A DNA stretch of 64,000 bases, taken from contig NC_079202.1 of assembly GCF_026745355.1 (NCBI RefSeq), positions 7,611,601-7,675,600 of the forward strand, given 5' to 3'. Origin of the DNA: Beta vulgaris subsp. vulgaris (taxonomy: Eukaryota; Streptophyta; Magnoliopsida; Caryophyllales; Amaranthaceae). The translations under genes were made by a program, and so were the position numbers. Positions 40,676 through 54,009 of the stretch are shown in pieces (positions within the stretch are counted from its first letter, which is position 1; each line of letters starts with the position of its first letter). The notes under the pieces are model-generated. The model was not told the DNA's origin. It ran no database searches and was given only the letters and a program-made list of their open reading frames with translations.

Positions 40676-40923
40676 GTACCATACGGGGTATAAATACCTT
40701 ATTCCACGTTGCTACCTAAAATGACCACAATTTCGATGATATATTGTATCATACTTTATTTCCCATTTCATCTGGTGGAATGAGTATCATACAGGGTTTC
40801 CCCACTCTACTTTTTTCCTAAATACCTTATTCCCCGTTGCTACTTGAAATGATCACAATTTCGATGATATATTGTATCATACCTTATTTCCCATTCCATT
40901 TGACGGAATGAGTATAATACAGG
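40676..40923. repeat. Imperfect tandem repeat of an about 120-bp unit
   Basis: Two units share accttattccncgttgctac, gaccacaatttcgatgatat and attgtatcata, with tttcatctgacggaatgag at the junction. A third, more distant copy lies at 41556-41640. Its nature is unknown. Confidence 0.65.
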
Positions 40924-41178
40924 GTTTCTCAGTTCAGTTCAGTTCAATTCAGTTCAGTTCAGTTCAATTAAATTCAGTTCAGTTCAGTTCAGACCAGTTC
41001 AGTTCAGTTCAGCTCTTGACAATACTTTTACTCTCACATATCACTATTCATTTCAGTTCAATTCAGTTCAGTTCAGTTCAGATCAGTTCAGTTCATATCA
41101 GTTCAATTCAGTTCAGTTCAATTCAGTTCTGTTCAATTCAGTTCAGTTCAGTTGTTTTATGCCGAAGAGAACAGGCCC
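40924..41178. mobile_element. PIF/Harbinger-type MITE, left end eroded
   Basis: The interior is made of ttcagttcag/ttcaattcag units and the right end is gccgaagagaacaggccc, the inverted match of the left end of the MITE at 29437. The left inverted repeat is not recognisable; the element seems truncated at the preceding tandem repeat. Confidence 0.7.
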
Positions 41179-42452
41179 TACTTGTATAATATATGTGTGT
41201 TTTATAGGTTCTTTATAAGATGTACATTTCAATATTATCTTCTACATCAAAGAAAAAAAAACCAAAACAAAGTTAAATAAATTAACAACTTTTCCAATTC
41301 AATAACTTTATTTGATCTTTTAAAATAGTTTCATTCTATTATAAACCAATTAAACTTGAATACTTATAAATCCCCCTTTTTTTTACATATAAGCTTGACA
41401 ATTAACTCATCTTGTTGATTCACCTTCTAAATTAGTGTCGCAATGCTCATTAGATATCTCTCTTTCCAGTCTAATATCGTCCACACGATTTATGGTTTAA
41501 AAATTGTAACATTACTTTTATATAAAATTATAGATAATTATTTTACTTGTAGTTCCCTAAAATGACCACAATTTTGATGATATATTTTATCTTACATCAT
41601 TCCCCATTTCATCTAACTGAATGAGTATTATACAATATTAATTATATAAGAAAATCATGGCGCTGCTTAACTTTAATGATGAATAAGTGAGAAATATCTA
41701 TTTTAGCAAGGAAACTATATTTAATCATGCATATAAGAAATAATTATTGATATCCTATAATGTCAACTACTTCATGATTCACTCATACTTTCATATATAA
41801 TTTGAGTTTAGGATGTTAAATTTATGAACAGTTATATTAGTTTTTTTTTTTGCAAGAATAATTAGTTAAAGAATATTGGATTATATTGAAGAAAAATAAT
41901 TACTATTCTTAGTTTCTTAATACACGCAACATATTTCTTTTTGGGATATTTCATAAAACTTGCAAAATAATTCGCAAACTATTATAAAAATTAAAGAAAG
42001 CTTTATTTTATAATTTAAGCACAGTGTTTGTTTTCCTTCTCTTCCTACTCTTTTATTTTATAATTTTTATAGAATGGGCCAAATTCAAAGTGTGTGAATT
42101 TTCTTTAAAAATGATATTAATCAAGCGTAAGTTCATAAGTGTATGTACTTATATCGTTTGTTTCATTTGAATGTAAGAATGTGGGAAAATATTTGAGTGA
42201 CCCTAGTCCCTAAGCCTAAGGTTGTCAACCTTCTTAGTCGCAATAATAGAATAATATATTAATATATATCCAATAAATTGGAGAGAGAATTGCCATAGAT
42301 TAATGTTTTAATGTATTCTTGACCTTAACTTTTTAGTAGTGAGAAGAATATCCATTTTTATCTTTAAACAACTTATCTTGTCTGACATTTTCTTAATTCT
42401 CCCTTAAGTTGTCTGAAAAACACTTAATTATTATATCTAAATTTGTTTAATC
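41179..42452. other. AT-rich intergenic stretch
   Basis: No open frame, tRNA-like or terminal-repeat signal found. It includes the third copy of the 120-bp repeat family at 41556-41640. Confidence 0.5.
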
Positions 42453-43520
42453 TTATCTAAATTTTCCAAACTTATATTATCATAGTTATGTCAAAATTAG
42501 TTAAAGTAGACAGATGCTTATATATTGGTTTTCATTTTTTTTTACCTAATTCAATTTCTTGAACATATATATAGATGAACTCTTATTTTACCTCTCTCAC
42601 TTTAACTTTGTTTTTTTTTTAAAAATACTTTTAGTATGTATTGGTCATGGATATGTTTTTTTTTGATTAATATTAGCTTACCTAAACCTTTGGGACTAAA
42701 AATTGAATATTTGAGTTGTTATTGTTTTTGTTATATGTAATCTCTAGTCATAATCTCGGTGTGTTATATTTTTTTCAACAAAATCATCTTTTTAATTCTT
42801 GTTTGGTAATAAAATAAACTTGCATTACTATTATTATTACATTTGCATATTTTCTTGAAGGGGCTAGCATCTCGATAATGGTGTGGTATTCATTACCAAA
42901 AGTGAATAATATTAAAAAAAAAACTTATTAAACCAATGTACCCATTGGCTTGAAATTAGGTAATTTTTAAATTAATTATATATATTATATAAGTTTGATA
43001 GGTGTGATGAAAAACTTAAAGTTGTTATACCAACGCACCCATTGGCTTGTACTTAGCTAATATTTATTTTATATTTTAAATTTCATATTTGACTTTTTGA
43101 GTATCTTGTATTAGTGAAAAACTTAAAGTTGTTATATCAATTCATCTTTTTCATTGTATATTTTCTCTCTCCTCTAAATTGGTATTTAGCTTGAAAATAA
43201 TTCCATAACTGGTTTTTGTGAAAATAATAAGAATGACCGCTAAGATAATATATGATTTTCGTTTTTTAAAAAAGATAATATTTGATTTGTTTCCTTAATT
43301 GATAATTGGTTGATTGATTCCTTTAGTTATTGTAGTTGATATTATTTCCTTCATTGTTACACAATCGGATGAATTAATTGATTATTGTTAAAATTATTTT
43401 TAGCAATGCCATGTGGCATAAGCAAGCATTAGGTCGAAAAGTTGAGGGTGAAGGAGAACAGAGGAAGGTTGAGGTCTTGCCACGTAGGACAAGTTTTTCT
43501 TGCTTTAATATTATATATGA
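42453..43520. repeat. Tandem duplication of about 1.07 kb, copy 1
   Basis: Begins ttatctaaattttccaaac and ends taatattatatatga; the next base starts copy 2. The AT-rich unit has no gene and ends in a more GC-rich part with gccatgtggcataagcaag and gccacgtaggac, G-box-like motifs. It lacks TG/CA ends and a primer-binding site, so it is not a pair of LTRs. Confidence 0.88.
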
Positions 43521-44592
43521 TTATCTAAATTTTCCAAACTTATATTATCATAGTTATGTCAAAATTAGTTAAAGTAGACAGATGCTTATATATTGGTTTT
43601 CATTTTTTTTTACCTAATTCAATTTCTTGAACATATATATAGATGAACTCTTATTTTACCTCTCTCACTTTAACTTTGTTTTTTTTTTTTTAAAATACTT
43701 TTAATATGTATTGGTCATGGATATGGTTTTTTTATGATTAGCATATTAGCTTACCTAAACCACTTTGGGACTAAAAATTGAATATTTGAGTTGTTATTGT
43801 TTTTGTTATATGTAATCTCTAGTCATAATCAGTGTGTTATATTTTTTTCAACAAAATCATCTTTTTATTTCTTGTTTGGTAATAAAATAAACTTGCATTA
43901 CTATTATTATTACATTTGCATATTTTCTTGAAGGGGCTAGCATCTCATGATAATGGTGTGGTATTCATTACCAAAAGTGAATAATATTAAAAAAAAAACT
44001 TATTAGACCAATGTACCCATTGGCTTGAAATTAGGTAATTTTTAAATTAATTATATTATATAAGTTTGATAGGTGTGATGAAAAACTTAAAGTTGTTATA
44101 CCAACGCACCCATTGGCTTGTACTTAGCTAATATTTTTTTATATTTAAATTTCATATTTTGACTTTTTGAGTATCTTGTATTAGTGAAAAACTTAAAGTT
44201 GTTATATCAATTCATCTTTTTCATTGTATATTTTCTCTCTCCTCTAAATTGGTATTTAGCTTGAAAATAATTCCATAACTGGTTTTTGTGAAAATAATAA
44301 GAATGACCGCTAAGATAATATATGATTTTCGTTTTTTAAAAAAAAGATAATATTTGATTTGTTTCCTTAATTGATAATTGGTTGATTGATTCCTTTAGTT
44401 ATTGTAGTTGATATTATTTCCTTCATTGTTACACAATCGGATGAATTAATTGATTATTGTTAAAATTATTTTTAGCAATGCCACGTGGCATAAGCAAGCA
44501 TTAGGTCGAAAAGTTGAGGGTGAAGGAGAACAGAGGAAGGTTGAGGTCTTGCCACGTAGGACAATTTTTTCTTGCTTTAATATTATATATGA
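43521..44592. repeat. Tandem duplication of about 1.07 kb, copy 2
   Basis: Directly follows copy 1 with very few differences (small indels in A/T runs, and ccatgtggc changed to ccacgtggc near 44481). The close match implies a recent duplication. Confidence 0.88.
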
Positions 44593-44728
44593 TGCAATTT
44601 TAAGTGTTTGAAGTTCCAATGTATTGTTAGAAAGGTAATTGTGTATTGTATAAAAAGAATTGAGCAACAGAAGAAAAAGGGAGACACGATAATTATAGGC
44701 CGCGCAATAGTCCAATAGATGTCACTTA

Positions 44729-45992
44729 GGCTATGTTTTGTTCACCTGAAATATTCTGATCTGAACTTATCTGATCTGATCTGAACTTATTTTTTTTGAT
44801 ATGATCTGATATAATCTATCTGATCTGATCTGAACTAAACTGATCTGATCGGATTTACAAGATCTTATCTTTTATAAAATATATTATTACTATTATATTA
44901 TTACTTTGTAATTCATTATTATGCAATACATTATAAGATCTTATTTATAGTATTACTATTATTATCATTTTATTTCTATTACAACTTTTACACAACTTTT
45001 ATTAATAATAAATAATTATTATTATCATTATTATAATAACTACAACAATTATTATAATCATAACAATAATAATTATTACTAAAAATAATTATATAACCCA
45101 AGTCATTAATTTATAAGAGCACTTATACAATGTTTCACACTTTCCCTTGAAAAAATGTTTCACACTTGAGAAGTCGGCATACTCAACTCTTTTTTTTCAT
45201 ATAAAATAAAATAAGATATACAAACAACTATGACTTGCCCAAAAAAGAAATAAATAGCGTGCAACTTCAAATAGTTAGAGAGATTTGGAATTCGGCAGGA
45301 AGAGGTATACCGAATCTAAATTTATAATTTGTATCTCGCACTTAGCTTATTTTGAAATGTAATCCGAACTTAGTAGTTTCGTTGTCATGAATTTGAGCTA
45401 TTATATTTTATATATTTCTTATTTTTGCGTCAATCTTATGTTCTTAACACGTGACTTTTAATTTTCTATTATTTAATAACAACAAAATAACTTAAAATAA
45501 TAATAACAATGACATTTATAATGATAACAACAAGATTAACAATAATTACCAATATTAATAATTAATAAGTACAACAACAATAATAATGCTTTTGAACAAA
45601 TGTACTAGTAAATAATAATACTCCCTTTGTATTTTTTTATCTTTCTCACTTATAATCTTGACACTATTCACAATTAGAGAGAATCTTTTAGAATTTTCTC
45701 AATATATAAGAAAAAATATAGTCATGTGGGGGTATTGTTTGATTCGTCTCAATGAGTACTTTATTAATATTCAATTATTATGATTTTACTAATATGTAAT
45801 GAAAGATATTTAATAGTAATAATGAGTTTTTAAATATAAGTATGATTTGATCTGGTTTGATCTGATCTGATCTGGTTTGATCTAATCTGATCTGATCTGA
45901 TCTGAACTTATTTTTTATGATCTGATCTGATCTGACTGATTTAATCTGATTAGATCTGAAATAAGCAAAAACAAGGTGAACTGAACATAGCC
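44729..45992. mobile_element. PIF/Harbinger-like non-autonomous element with CTGAT repeats
   Basis: Inverted ends GGCTATGTTTTGTTCACCT and (inverted right end) GGCTATGTTCAGTTCACCT, with the duplication TTA at 44726-44728 and 45993-45995. Both ends carry tandem ctgatctgat/ctgaactta motifs (44755-44860 and 45845-45960). The interior is AT-rich with ttatta repeats and no transposase. A Stowaway-like remnant (tactccctttgt...) lies near 45620-45838. Confidence 0.82.
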
Positions 45993-45995
45993 TTA

Positions 45996-46491
45996 TACGG
46001 TTAAACCTATCAATCATGAAAGGCATCCGCGATGTTTATACTCCGGACTCCGGAGTAGTATGTCCACCTCTTTTTTTAGATGATCGCATATTAATAAATT
46101 CATCACCATCAACCTAATTTATAATGCACTACCAAATAAGGGTTCAAAATTAAAAGTAAAAAAAAAAACAAGTACATCATCATATTAAGAAGAGTTACCT
46201 TTAGCATTAAAAAAATATTAAGAAGAGTTACCTTAATAGTAGTGTAGCTTAAGCGATATGGGAATTTTGAGTATTATATAACGTATTTGCATTATGCACA
46301 AGAAATAAAAAAATTTAAGATTAGATGATATCAACTTAGCCAAAAGTTGTTCTTGGTTCTTTAGAATGTTGTTGGTTTTATTTACGAAATACTTATTCTG
46401 TTTCAAAATACTTTACATTTCTCATATAGAGTTTGATCTTGACTCTGGACAAACATCATGCTTAACACATGAAAGTTGGAGCCGAAGTGGT
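45996..46491. other. AT-rich intergenic stretch
   Basis: No gene or terminal-repeat structure seen. Confidence 0.5.
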
Positions 46492-48140
46492 TGTTGTGAC
46501 TCTAAGTCAATGTTATTTTGATGATGATAAACACTTTGTGCTATAACATGTATGGATGTAACAGTGATCTAAAGAAGGTATCAAGATTGGAGGTTCATGA
46601 AAGCTCAAGAACTTAAAGATATGGAAGCTTAGATTTTGTTATACTCTTAGTTATGATTATGCAATTAAAAGTTTAAACTTTATGCTAAATTAAAAATGTA
46701 AAATTAGGATGGTTATCTATTTTCTTAGAGTTAAGAAAATAGGTAAGTATATTAATTTCATGTGCCGATATAAAAAGGGGAGTTTTAGTTTCGAAATTTA
46801 GTTTATTTAAGAAATCATTTTTTATAAAGACTTAGAAAAAAGGTTTTATAAAAACTGATTTAAAGAGAACATTTTGTAAAAGAATTTTGAAAACAAATAG
46901 ATTTTTAATAAAGAAAAAGAAAAAAAGGAAACTGATTTTTGATAACACGTTTTTTAGTTAAAAGTTGATTACTAGTTGACTTTGGAGAATTCTTATCTTA
47001 TAAGGATTGGAAAAAAAAAACAGCTTTTATAAAAGATTAAATTTGTTTTTGAAAAGGAAAAGTTTTATCTCTTAATTTTAGGAAAAAAAGATAATCATAT
47101 CTTGAAGAAGGATCTTCGTTCAGTAAAAAAGTTATATAAGGGATAAAGACTCAGAATAAGAACTCACGTGTTGAGATTTAATTTCGGAGATTTTGAGAGC
47201 TGAAAACTGATTCCCAAAGTACAGAGTGTGGCACAAAGTTCTAGTTAGTGTAAGTTACTATACAACGTTTGTAACAGTCCTCTGTTTTGCTTGAATAAGA
47301 AGCACGCTTTTGAGGATTTATTCTTTTTGTAATTTCAATCATTACTAGAGTTAGTAGTGGGAAATCGTATTGTATCAAGAGTTTGATATTTTAGGATTCA
47401 AATAATAAAAGAAGTTGTTTATGTGGACGTAGATCTCAGAGGTGAGATTGAACCACGTTATTTCTCGTGTCTATTATTGGAATTCATTGTTTTCGTGTTT
47501 TGATACAAGTTAGTTCTCGCAAAAACATATATCGGAGAGTTTACGAGTGAACAACATAGTGTAAGGCACTGTGCCATAAGAGTGTTTTTGCGTAAAATAA
47601 TTAGTTTTTGTCACTCAATTCAACCCCCCCTTCTTGAGTGTCACCTTGTACTCCAACAAGTGGTATCAGATCAGGCTATTCTCAAAAGGCTCATCCCTAG
47701 AGAATAGAAGTCATGAACATGCAATAGACACACAAAGTGTCCAATTTTTAACGGAAAAGACTACGGATGTGGAAGGCGAGGATGTTGATCTACATCCAAG
47801 GATTGGACTATGAATGCTGAAAAATCATAAGGAGAGGACCGGTCCTTATCCAAAACAAAGATGTTGCAGGAGAAATGGTCGACAAAGAAGAAGATGACTA
47901 TAATTCACTCGATTATGCTAAGACCGAGAAAAACTACAAAGCAATGAGTATTCTCCAATATGGAATCGGACCTGAGGAATACTTAAGGATCTCGGCTTGC
48001 ACTACATCGAAAGAAATATGGGACACACTGGAGTTGGCCCACTAAGGTACGGATGAGGTAAAACAATCTAGAGTAGATTTGCTTGTCCAACAATATGAAT
48101 TGTTTACTATGAATAAGGACGAATTTATTAAAGATAACCT
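46492..48140 (+). mobile_element. Truncated Copia element: 5' LTR and part of gag
   Basis: The LTR seems to run from TGTTGTGACTCTAAG at 46492 to ccaaca at 47658, followed by the primer-binding site tggtatcagatc. Downstream, decayed Gag reads MWKARMLIYIQGLDYEC, then SLDYAKTEKNYKAMSILQYG, and WDTLELAH with DEVKQSRVDLLVQQYELFTM, UBN2-type Copia Gag. The element breaks off near 48140 in unrelated sequence. No 3' LTR is in the window, so the LTR start is inferred. Confidence 0.65.
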
Positions 48141-51100
48141 CTCTAAAAAACACATACATTCATACATACACACATATTTTCCTTCAGGATTCACAATTGC
48201 TCTTCCCGAAGGTTGTCAATCTCTCATACCCAAGCCACGGTATAATTCTGACGGCCCTTGAATAAATCCTTTTATTTTTATATTGAAGTTACTAACTATT
48301 TCTTTTATGATGTAGAACTTTAATATAAAAATCGTTCCTTTGTACATTCTAACTTTTTCATTTTTTTTATTATTCATATTATGCATGTTATATGATTGTC
48401 CTATTTAATGCTTTCATCACCTCACATGATTATTTGCTAAACAAAGACCTAAAGAATTGTTCTAATATTAATAAGATAATTTGGACAACTTGTTAGGTTA
48501 CCAGTAATTTGATTGCCTTATAACATATCACTAAACAATAGTCTTTTATGTGTTTCTTGAACCAACCTAGACTAATTTTTTTTAGGGTGCATGAAAATAT
48601 TGTATGGTTATTCTATTGCATAAAAATTGACATGAATCGGTATTAAGTAGATCAGGCCAGCAATGGGAGACATGGTCCCTGACCGTGTTCGTACACTCAC
48701 CCCCTAACTCAATCTATGATTCATTGACCATCTATGGAGTCAGGACGTAGAAATCTACATTAGATAAGTCATGAAGTTGTACCAAGGTTTCCCATATCCA
48801 TTTAGGTTTATGAGTTTTCCTTTAAAGACTTGTTGGCGACTTCAAATGGTTTTCAATAAAACCATTACAATGAGATAGTCAAATATGCGCTCATCCCGCA
48901 TAGTCGAATTAAAAAAACGCCTACAATTTTGGTGACTTCATTGGGGAGGATTTTTTTTTAAATAAAATTTTAAAATAAGTGGGTGAAAATCGAAAAATAC
49001 GATTCATACTCTTTTTATGCTTTAGAATGACATTATAGTTTTGCATATGCATGGCTATTTTTGAAGCCATCATAAGGACAATTTACCTTGCCTCATTAGC
49101 GCATGTTCTATGCGTGAGGCCACCCCTTCGGGGTTTGCGCTTTGTCCTTCCAAAAAGCTTCATGAGCGATAGTGTTGGATCTTAATCATAAGCAAACCTA
49201 CCCAACCATGGCATTGTTCTCTTGTTCTTGACTTGAGAACTGGAGTGCGTCTTACACATGGCCACCTCTTAATTAAGGAAAGGTATGAAGCGTGGGATCA
49301 ATATCTTTGTCATGGACCCTTTTAGACTTAACCTAAACCTGACAATAGTTTCAAACGTAAAATTTGACTTGAGCATTTAGAGCTTTCACTGGGGATTTTT
49401 CATTGTGAAGTTGATTTAGGCAAAGTTAAATATCGCTAGTGACCATGGAATTGTTGTAGAGTCTTTCGGAGAGAAGGAGAGTTTGGATTGAAAAATAAAA
49501 AAGGTTTAAATTTATGACTTAAATATATGTGGGTGGGAAAAGGCTTTAACTTGGCTAGTTTCATACTCGAGTGTATGCTGGAATCTAGAATGAGTATGCT
49601 CTTGAATTCTAGAAAGTCAAATCATTAGACCTTGGCTAATTTTTTTTATTTTATTGAATCGGTCGGATCTCGAGATGAGGATTCCTACGTATCCTTGCGG
49701 AATCCGATTATTCGTAGTTTCGGATCTGATTTTTTTATTATCATTATTTTTTTGTTCCCAAACTTTTGCCTAGGCTGCCCTTTCGGGGTTTCAACCTAGC
49801 AGGCTTGGACATAACATGAAAAAGGAGTAGGGTTTGATGAAAGGTTGAAGGGTTTAAGGCTTGAGGTTTAGATGAAGGTTTTGTTGGTTGATTAAGGTAG
49901 GATCAAGAATTTAGATTGTATGTGTCAATGTTTGGATGGATCGAAGGGTTTGAATGAGGGGTAGGACTTATGTGTAAGCCCCTTGACTTTTTATTTCTTT
50001 GGCTTTTTCTTTTTGCATTTTTCTCTTTTTGCTTGGGGCGTTTCTTTTGGTTTTGCTTTTACTTTTTTCTCACACTTTGAATTTTTTCACTTTTTTTGTT
50101 TTTACCTGACATTGATTTATTTAAATGTAGTGAGGCTTGCATAGAAGCTATTGGTTTAGGGTATTGGAAGGTTTAAAGTATTTGTGGAGCATTGATTTTG
50201 AAGGGATATATGGAGATGATGGTTTATGGATGATGGAAGGAAGAAGGGAATAACTCTTGGTCCAAAATATGTCCATTTTTCAGTTTTTAATTTTCTAATT
50301 TCAGATTTTTTTCTTATTTTATTACTTAAGATTATTAGGTGATTTGAGTTTCATCATTGAATTAGAAGCATAAATGATGGTGAAGAGCCAATGAACATTA
50401 AAAGAAAAATAAATGAAATGAAAATGGAAAGGTTATAATAGATGAAGTACTTAAGTGACATTTACTCGATGGGAAAGGACAGAAATGGCTTAGGGTGCGG
50501 ACTCTCTGACTCATCCTAGGAAACCAGAAATAGAAGACTAAGCCTTTGAATAGTTGATACACTGCGCAAAAAAGTGGTGTTGGTGATGTTGATTCTCGTT
50601 GTAATAAGTATTAGTAGTCTGTTGTCATCGACCATGTTTCGCATATGGTGTTTCATACTAGATGTCAGATGTTCATTGTTCGGTTGGAATTATCAGTAGA
50701 AATATTGGTTGCACCTTCTAAATTTTCTTTGAGGTGCAACGTCCGGGGTAGACCTTATGGAAGTGATCGTGCCTCTAATGTGAAGGTGGTGAACCCTATT
50801 GAAGTGATCGTGCCTCCATTGTGAAGGCGGTCAAAAGTAATCTTCAGGACTCTAAATGAAGTCGGGGTGGTGATAGTGCGATTGATGAGCATTAGAGTTG
50901 GCTCACATTTTGTTCCTCCTTTAGGCATTCCTAAGTTATAATCTCTCGATCGGTCATGAACAGAATCGGTTGGACCTTGTAAATTTTGAGAAATGACGTC
51001 TTCTAAAGGAGAAATGGGAATGGGAAATTGAAAAACGAGAATGGGCCTAGATTTGACATGAACTAGACTTTTATGGGCCTAAGATGTACTCTAATGCTAG

Positions 51101-51935
51101 CAGACCTAATATGAATGCATGGACTCAAATTTAGATGGACCTAATTATTGTAGACACATAATCGTGTCTCTGCGTTTAGTATCTTATGATGACTAATACC
51201 ACGCTCCAATTGGTCCAGATTGAGGAAAGAATACAGAACAAGTCTAAAATAAAATGTTTTAAGCCAAAAACCATATTCTAACTCATTTTATTGACCCATT
51301 TCTGAAAACTCTTTTTATAATATTTTTACTAAGCCCACTTTCTAAAACGTTTCAACATAACTCTAAAAAGCCCATGTTTGAGTAAAACCTTTAAAAAATA
51401 GTTCTTATGAAAGCCCAATTTTATAAAATCCATTTTCTAACCAGTTTAATTAATAGAATTAATTAATTTTATTACTAAAAATATCTTTTATAAATATAAT
51501 TTTTTTTCCAAAGTGTACTTATTTCTAAAAGAAATTTTAATATTTTTTTTTATAAACCTACTAAGTATTTTCTAAAAATCTTTTATAAACCTAATATCTT
51601 TTATAAACCTATTGCAATACAACTAAGTGAACTAACTAAACCTACCTACACTATATAAAAATATATAATACCTCCCTCGACTATCTCATAACGACTAACT
51701 CAAAACACACGACTCACAACTCAAAACACACGACTCAGAGCACAACAACAACAAACAATTCGGCAACAAACTAATCCCTCACAAACTCCCTCATTATTCA
51801 CGCCAAAATCCTTCGAAAACCCTTGCTGCTACACTTCGTCTCCCCATACAAATTTCCACTTCCTAAGATTCACACTTGTCACCACAAGAACCTGCACCAT
51901 CTACCATAATTCATCATCACTACTAACAACTACAC
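48141..51935. other. Low-coding region with possible Ogre/Tat-like Gypsy remains
   Basis: No long open frame. Near 48934, ttttggtgacttcattgggg resembles the tRNA-Arg-type primer-binding site (tggcgactc..ctgggga) of Ogre/Tat elements. At 49655-49720, cggatctcgagatgaggatt then cctacgtatcc resembles text common in these elements, and at 51154 TGTAGACACATAATCGTGTC looks like the start of one of their LTRs. No domain can be confirmed. Two short related segments, tggtgaaccctattgaagtg and agtgatcgtgcctc, repeat at 50750-50830. Confidence 0.3.
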
Positions 51936-52558
51936 TTAGAGCACCATTATTCACAATTGAAAAAAAAAATCATCCCACTCTCTTTCTAACTTTCTCTCTC
52001 TAAAAAATAACATCCCACAATCTTTTCTCACTCATCTCCTTAACAATGAACCATTTTTCAATCAACCCAACTACTTTTTCCTCTCTCTCTTACTTTTTGA
52101 CCCCACCCAACTACTTTTTCTCTCTCGTCACCCAATCACCATCATACAATATTTTTATTATTTACTTTTTAATGATATGAAATATTCATTACTAATTGAT
52201 ATTTTATTATTAATTAATTAAATTAATAATTTTAAAATTATAATTATCATTTTAATAATTGAGTTATCGACATATTTAGCTCTTATTAGCGTTTTCATTA
52301 AGTAATTAAATACGAAATTAGTTACCACTATCTTATGCATACATAATTAACGATCTACTAATGAATTCATGAGACACAATTAGCATTTTTAATATAATTT
52401 TAAGACCGAAATACATAAAAATGCTACATTGGTGCGGCAATTACAAACTTAATTAAGAAAAAAAGTACATAAAACTTAACTAAGAACGAAAAACATAAAA
52501 CTTAATTAAGAAAGAAATACATAAAATGCTCTTAATTAGCATTCCCACCAAATATTCG

Positions 52559-53918
52559 CTATATATTGGCAACCAAATCACGTTTCAAGGAATGATGCAC
52601 ATGTTGATCTTCAACTGCATCTCTATTGGCCATGTACTGGTTGATATCTACGATTCGATCATGATAATATTCAAATTCGTCCCTATTATTACTTATGTTG
52701 GTAGTGAATTCGGTAGTATCTGTGTAGTGTGCATACGTATCTCGTTCATCTTCCACAATCATGTTGTGCATGATAATGCAAGACAACATGATGTCATTGA
52801 GAATTTCCTCATCCCATGCGAGGGATGGTCTACGAACAATAGCAAACCGAGATTGCAGCACCCCAAATGCTCTTTCTACATCTTTTCGAGCTCCTTCTTG
52901 GTGTTGAGCAAATAACTTGTCCTTGAGAGTTTGAGGACATGTAACTGATTGAATGAATGTTGCCCAATTCGGATATATACCATCAGTGAGATAATAACCC
53001 TTATCATATTGGTTACCATTCACCGTAAACTGCACGGGTGGTTCTCGACCTTCTAAAACATCCCTAAACACAAGAGATCGGTGAAGAACATTTAGGTCAT
53101 TGCACGAATCTGGTATCCCGAAGAAAGAATGCCATATCCATAAGTCACGATCAGCAACAGCTTCAAGAACTAAAGTAGCAACACCAGCTCTTCCTTGATA
53201 TTGTCCTTTCCATGGAGTCGGACAATATTTTTATTCCCAATGCATACAATCTATGCTGCAAACCATGCCCGGAAATTTCGTGATGACCCCCTTCGTGATG
53301 ACCGAATCTGAGTAGTCTAGCCAAATCGTCTGGAGTAGACCGTCTCAAGTACTCCGCACCAAATTTCGTGATGACCCCCTTCGTGAATTTCATCAATGCT
53401 ATTCGAACTGTGCTTTCACTAATTCGCACATACTCGTCAAGCGAATCCGCCGCTACCCTGTAGGCAAGCATTCGGATAGCCGCTGTTCACTTTTGTAGGG
53501 GCGATAAACCTAACTGACCCATATCATCTCTTTTTTGAGTGAACAATACATCACTTACAACGACACTGTCCATAATTCGAAGAAAGACATGTCGCTGCAT
53601 TCGAAATCTTCGACGAAATAAACGAGCTAGATAGACTGGTTGATCAGCAAAGTAATCATTGAACAATCTTCTATGACCTTCCTCCTTGCCTCGATTAGGC
53701 CGTGAATGACCTTCTTCATTATCATCAGTCACTTTTGCTCTTCCATTCGTTGGTGTTGGAGTTACATTTGATGTAAGAGTTGGAGCAAGTGGTTGAACAA
53801 TATTGGTCAAGAAATCATCTATTTCTTAATCAATTATTGCTCGTGATGATCTTCTTTCATCAGAACTAGAAGAACTAGAGGAACTTGAACGTGAAAAGTT
53901 TAAGTTGAAGGAGTTCAT
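52559..53918 (-). pseudogene. PIF/Harbinger DDE transposase, broken
   Basis: Starts MNSFNLNFSRSSSSSSSSDE at 53918 on the minus strand. It includes RRRFRMQRHVFLRIMDSVV, then YRVAADSLDEYVRISESTV, DCMHWE (first catalytic Asp region), GYYLTDGIYPNWATFIQS (second Asp) and RKDVERAFGVLQSRFAIV (catalytic Glu region). The family is plant DDE_Tnp_4/Harbinger. Defects: a TAA stop near 53825; TGA at 53487, where Cys is usual; a TAA after DCMHWE; and a frameshift caused by a copied segment near 53273-53298. The 170-codon C-terminal part is open. Confidence 0.88.
53273..53386. repeat. Two copies of a 26-bp segment inside the transposase
   Basis: The same 26 bases (aaatttcgtgatgaccccct then tcgtga) stand at 53273-53298 and 53361-53386. 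The second location fits the protein (GVITKFG); the first replaces a stretch expected just before FPGMVCSIDCMHWE and breaks the frame. It looks like a template-switch copy. Confidence 0.8.
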
Positions 53919-54009
53919 TCTTGTGTTTAGATTTGGTGTGAGAAAATGGTGAACAATATTGTGTTTGGGTTTGGTGTGAGAAAATTGTGAACAAGGATGC
54001 TTGATTTAT

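Noticed and set aside
42453..44592. The 1.07-kb direct repeat as a pair of LTRs
   Set aside because: The copies abut with nothing between, lack TG/CA ends, and have no primer-binding site or target duplication.
52526..52915. Plus-strand 129-codon frame near the Harbinger left end
   Set aside because: Antisense shadow of the transposase, which has clear DDE-family text on the minus strand.
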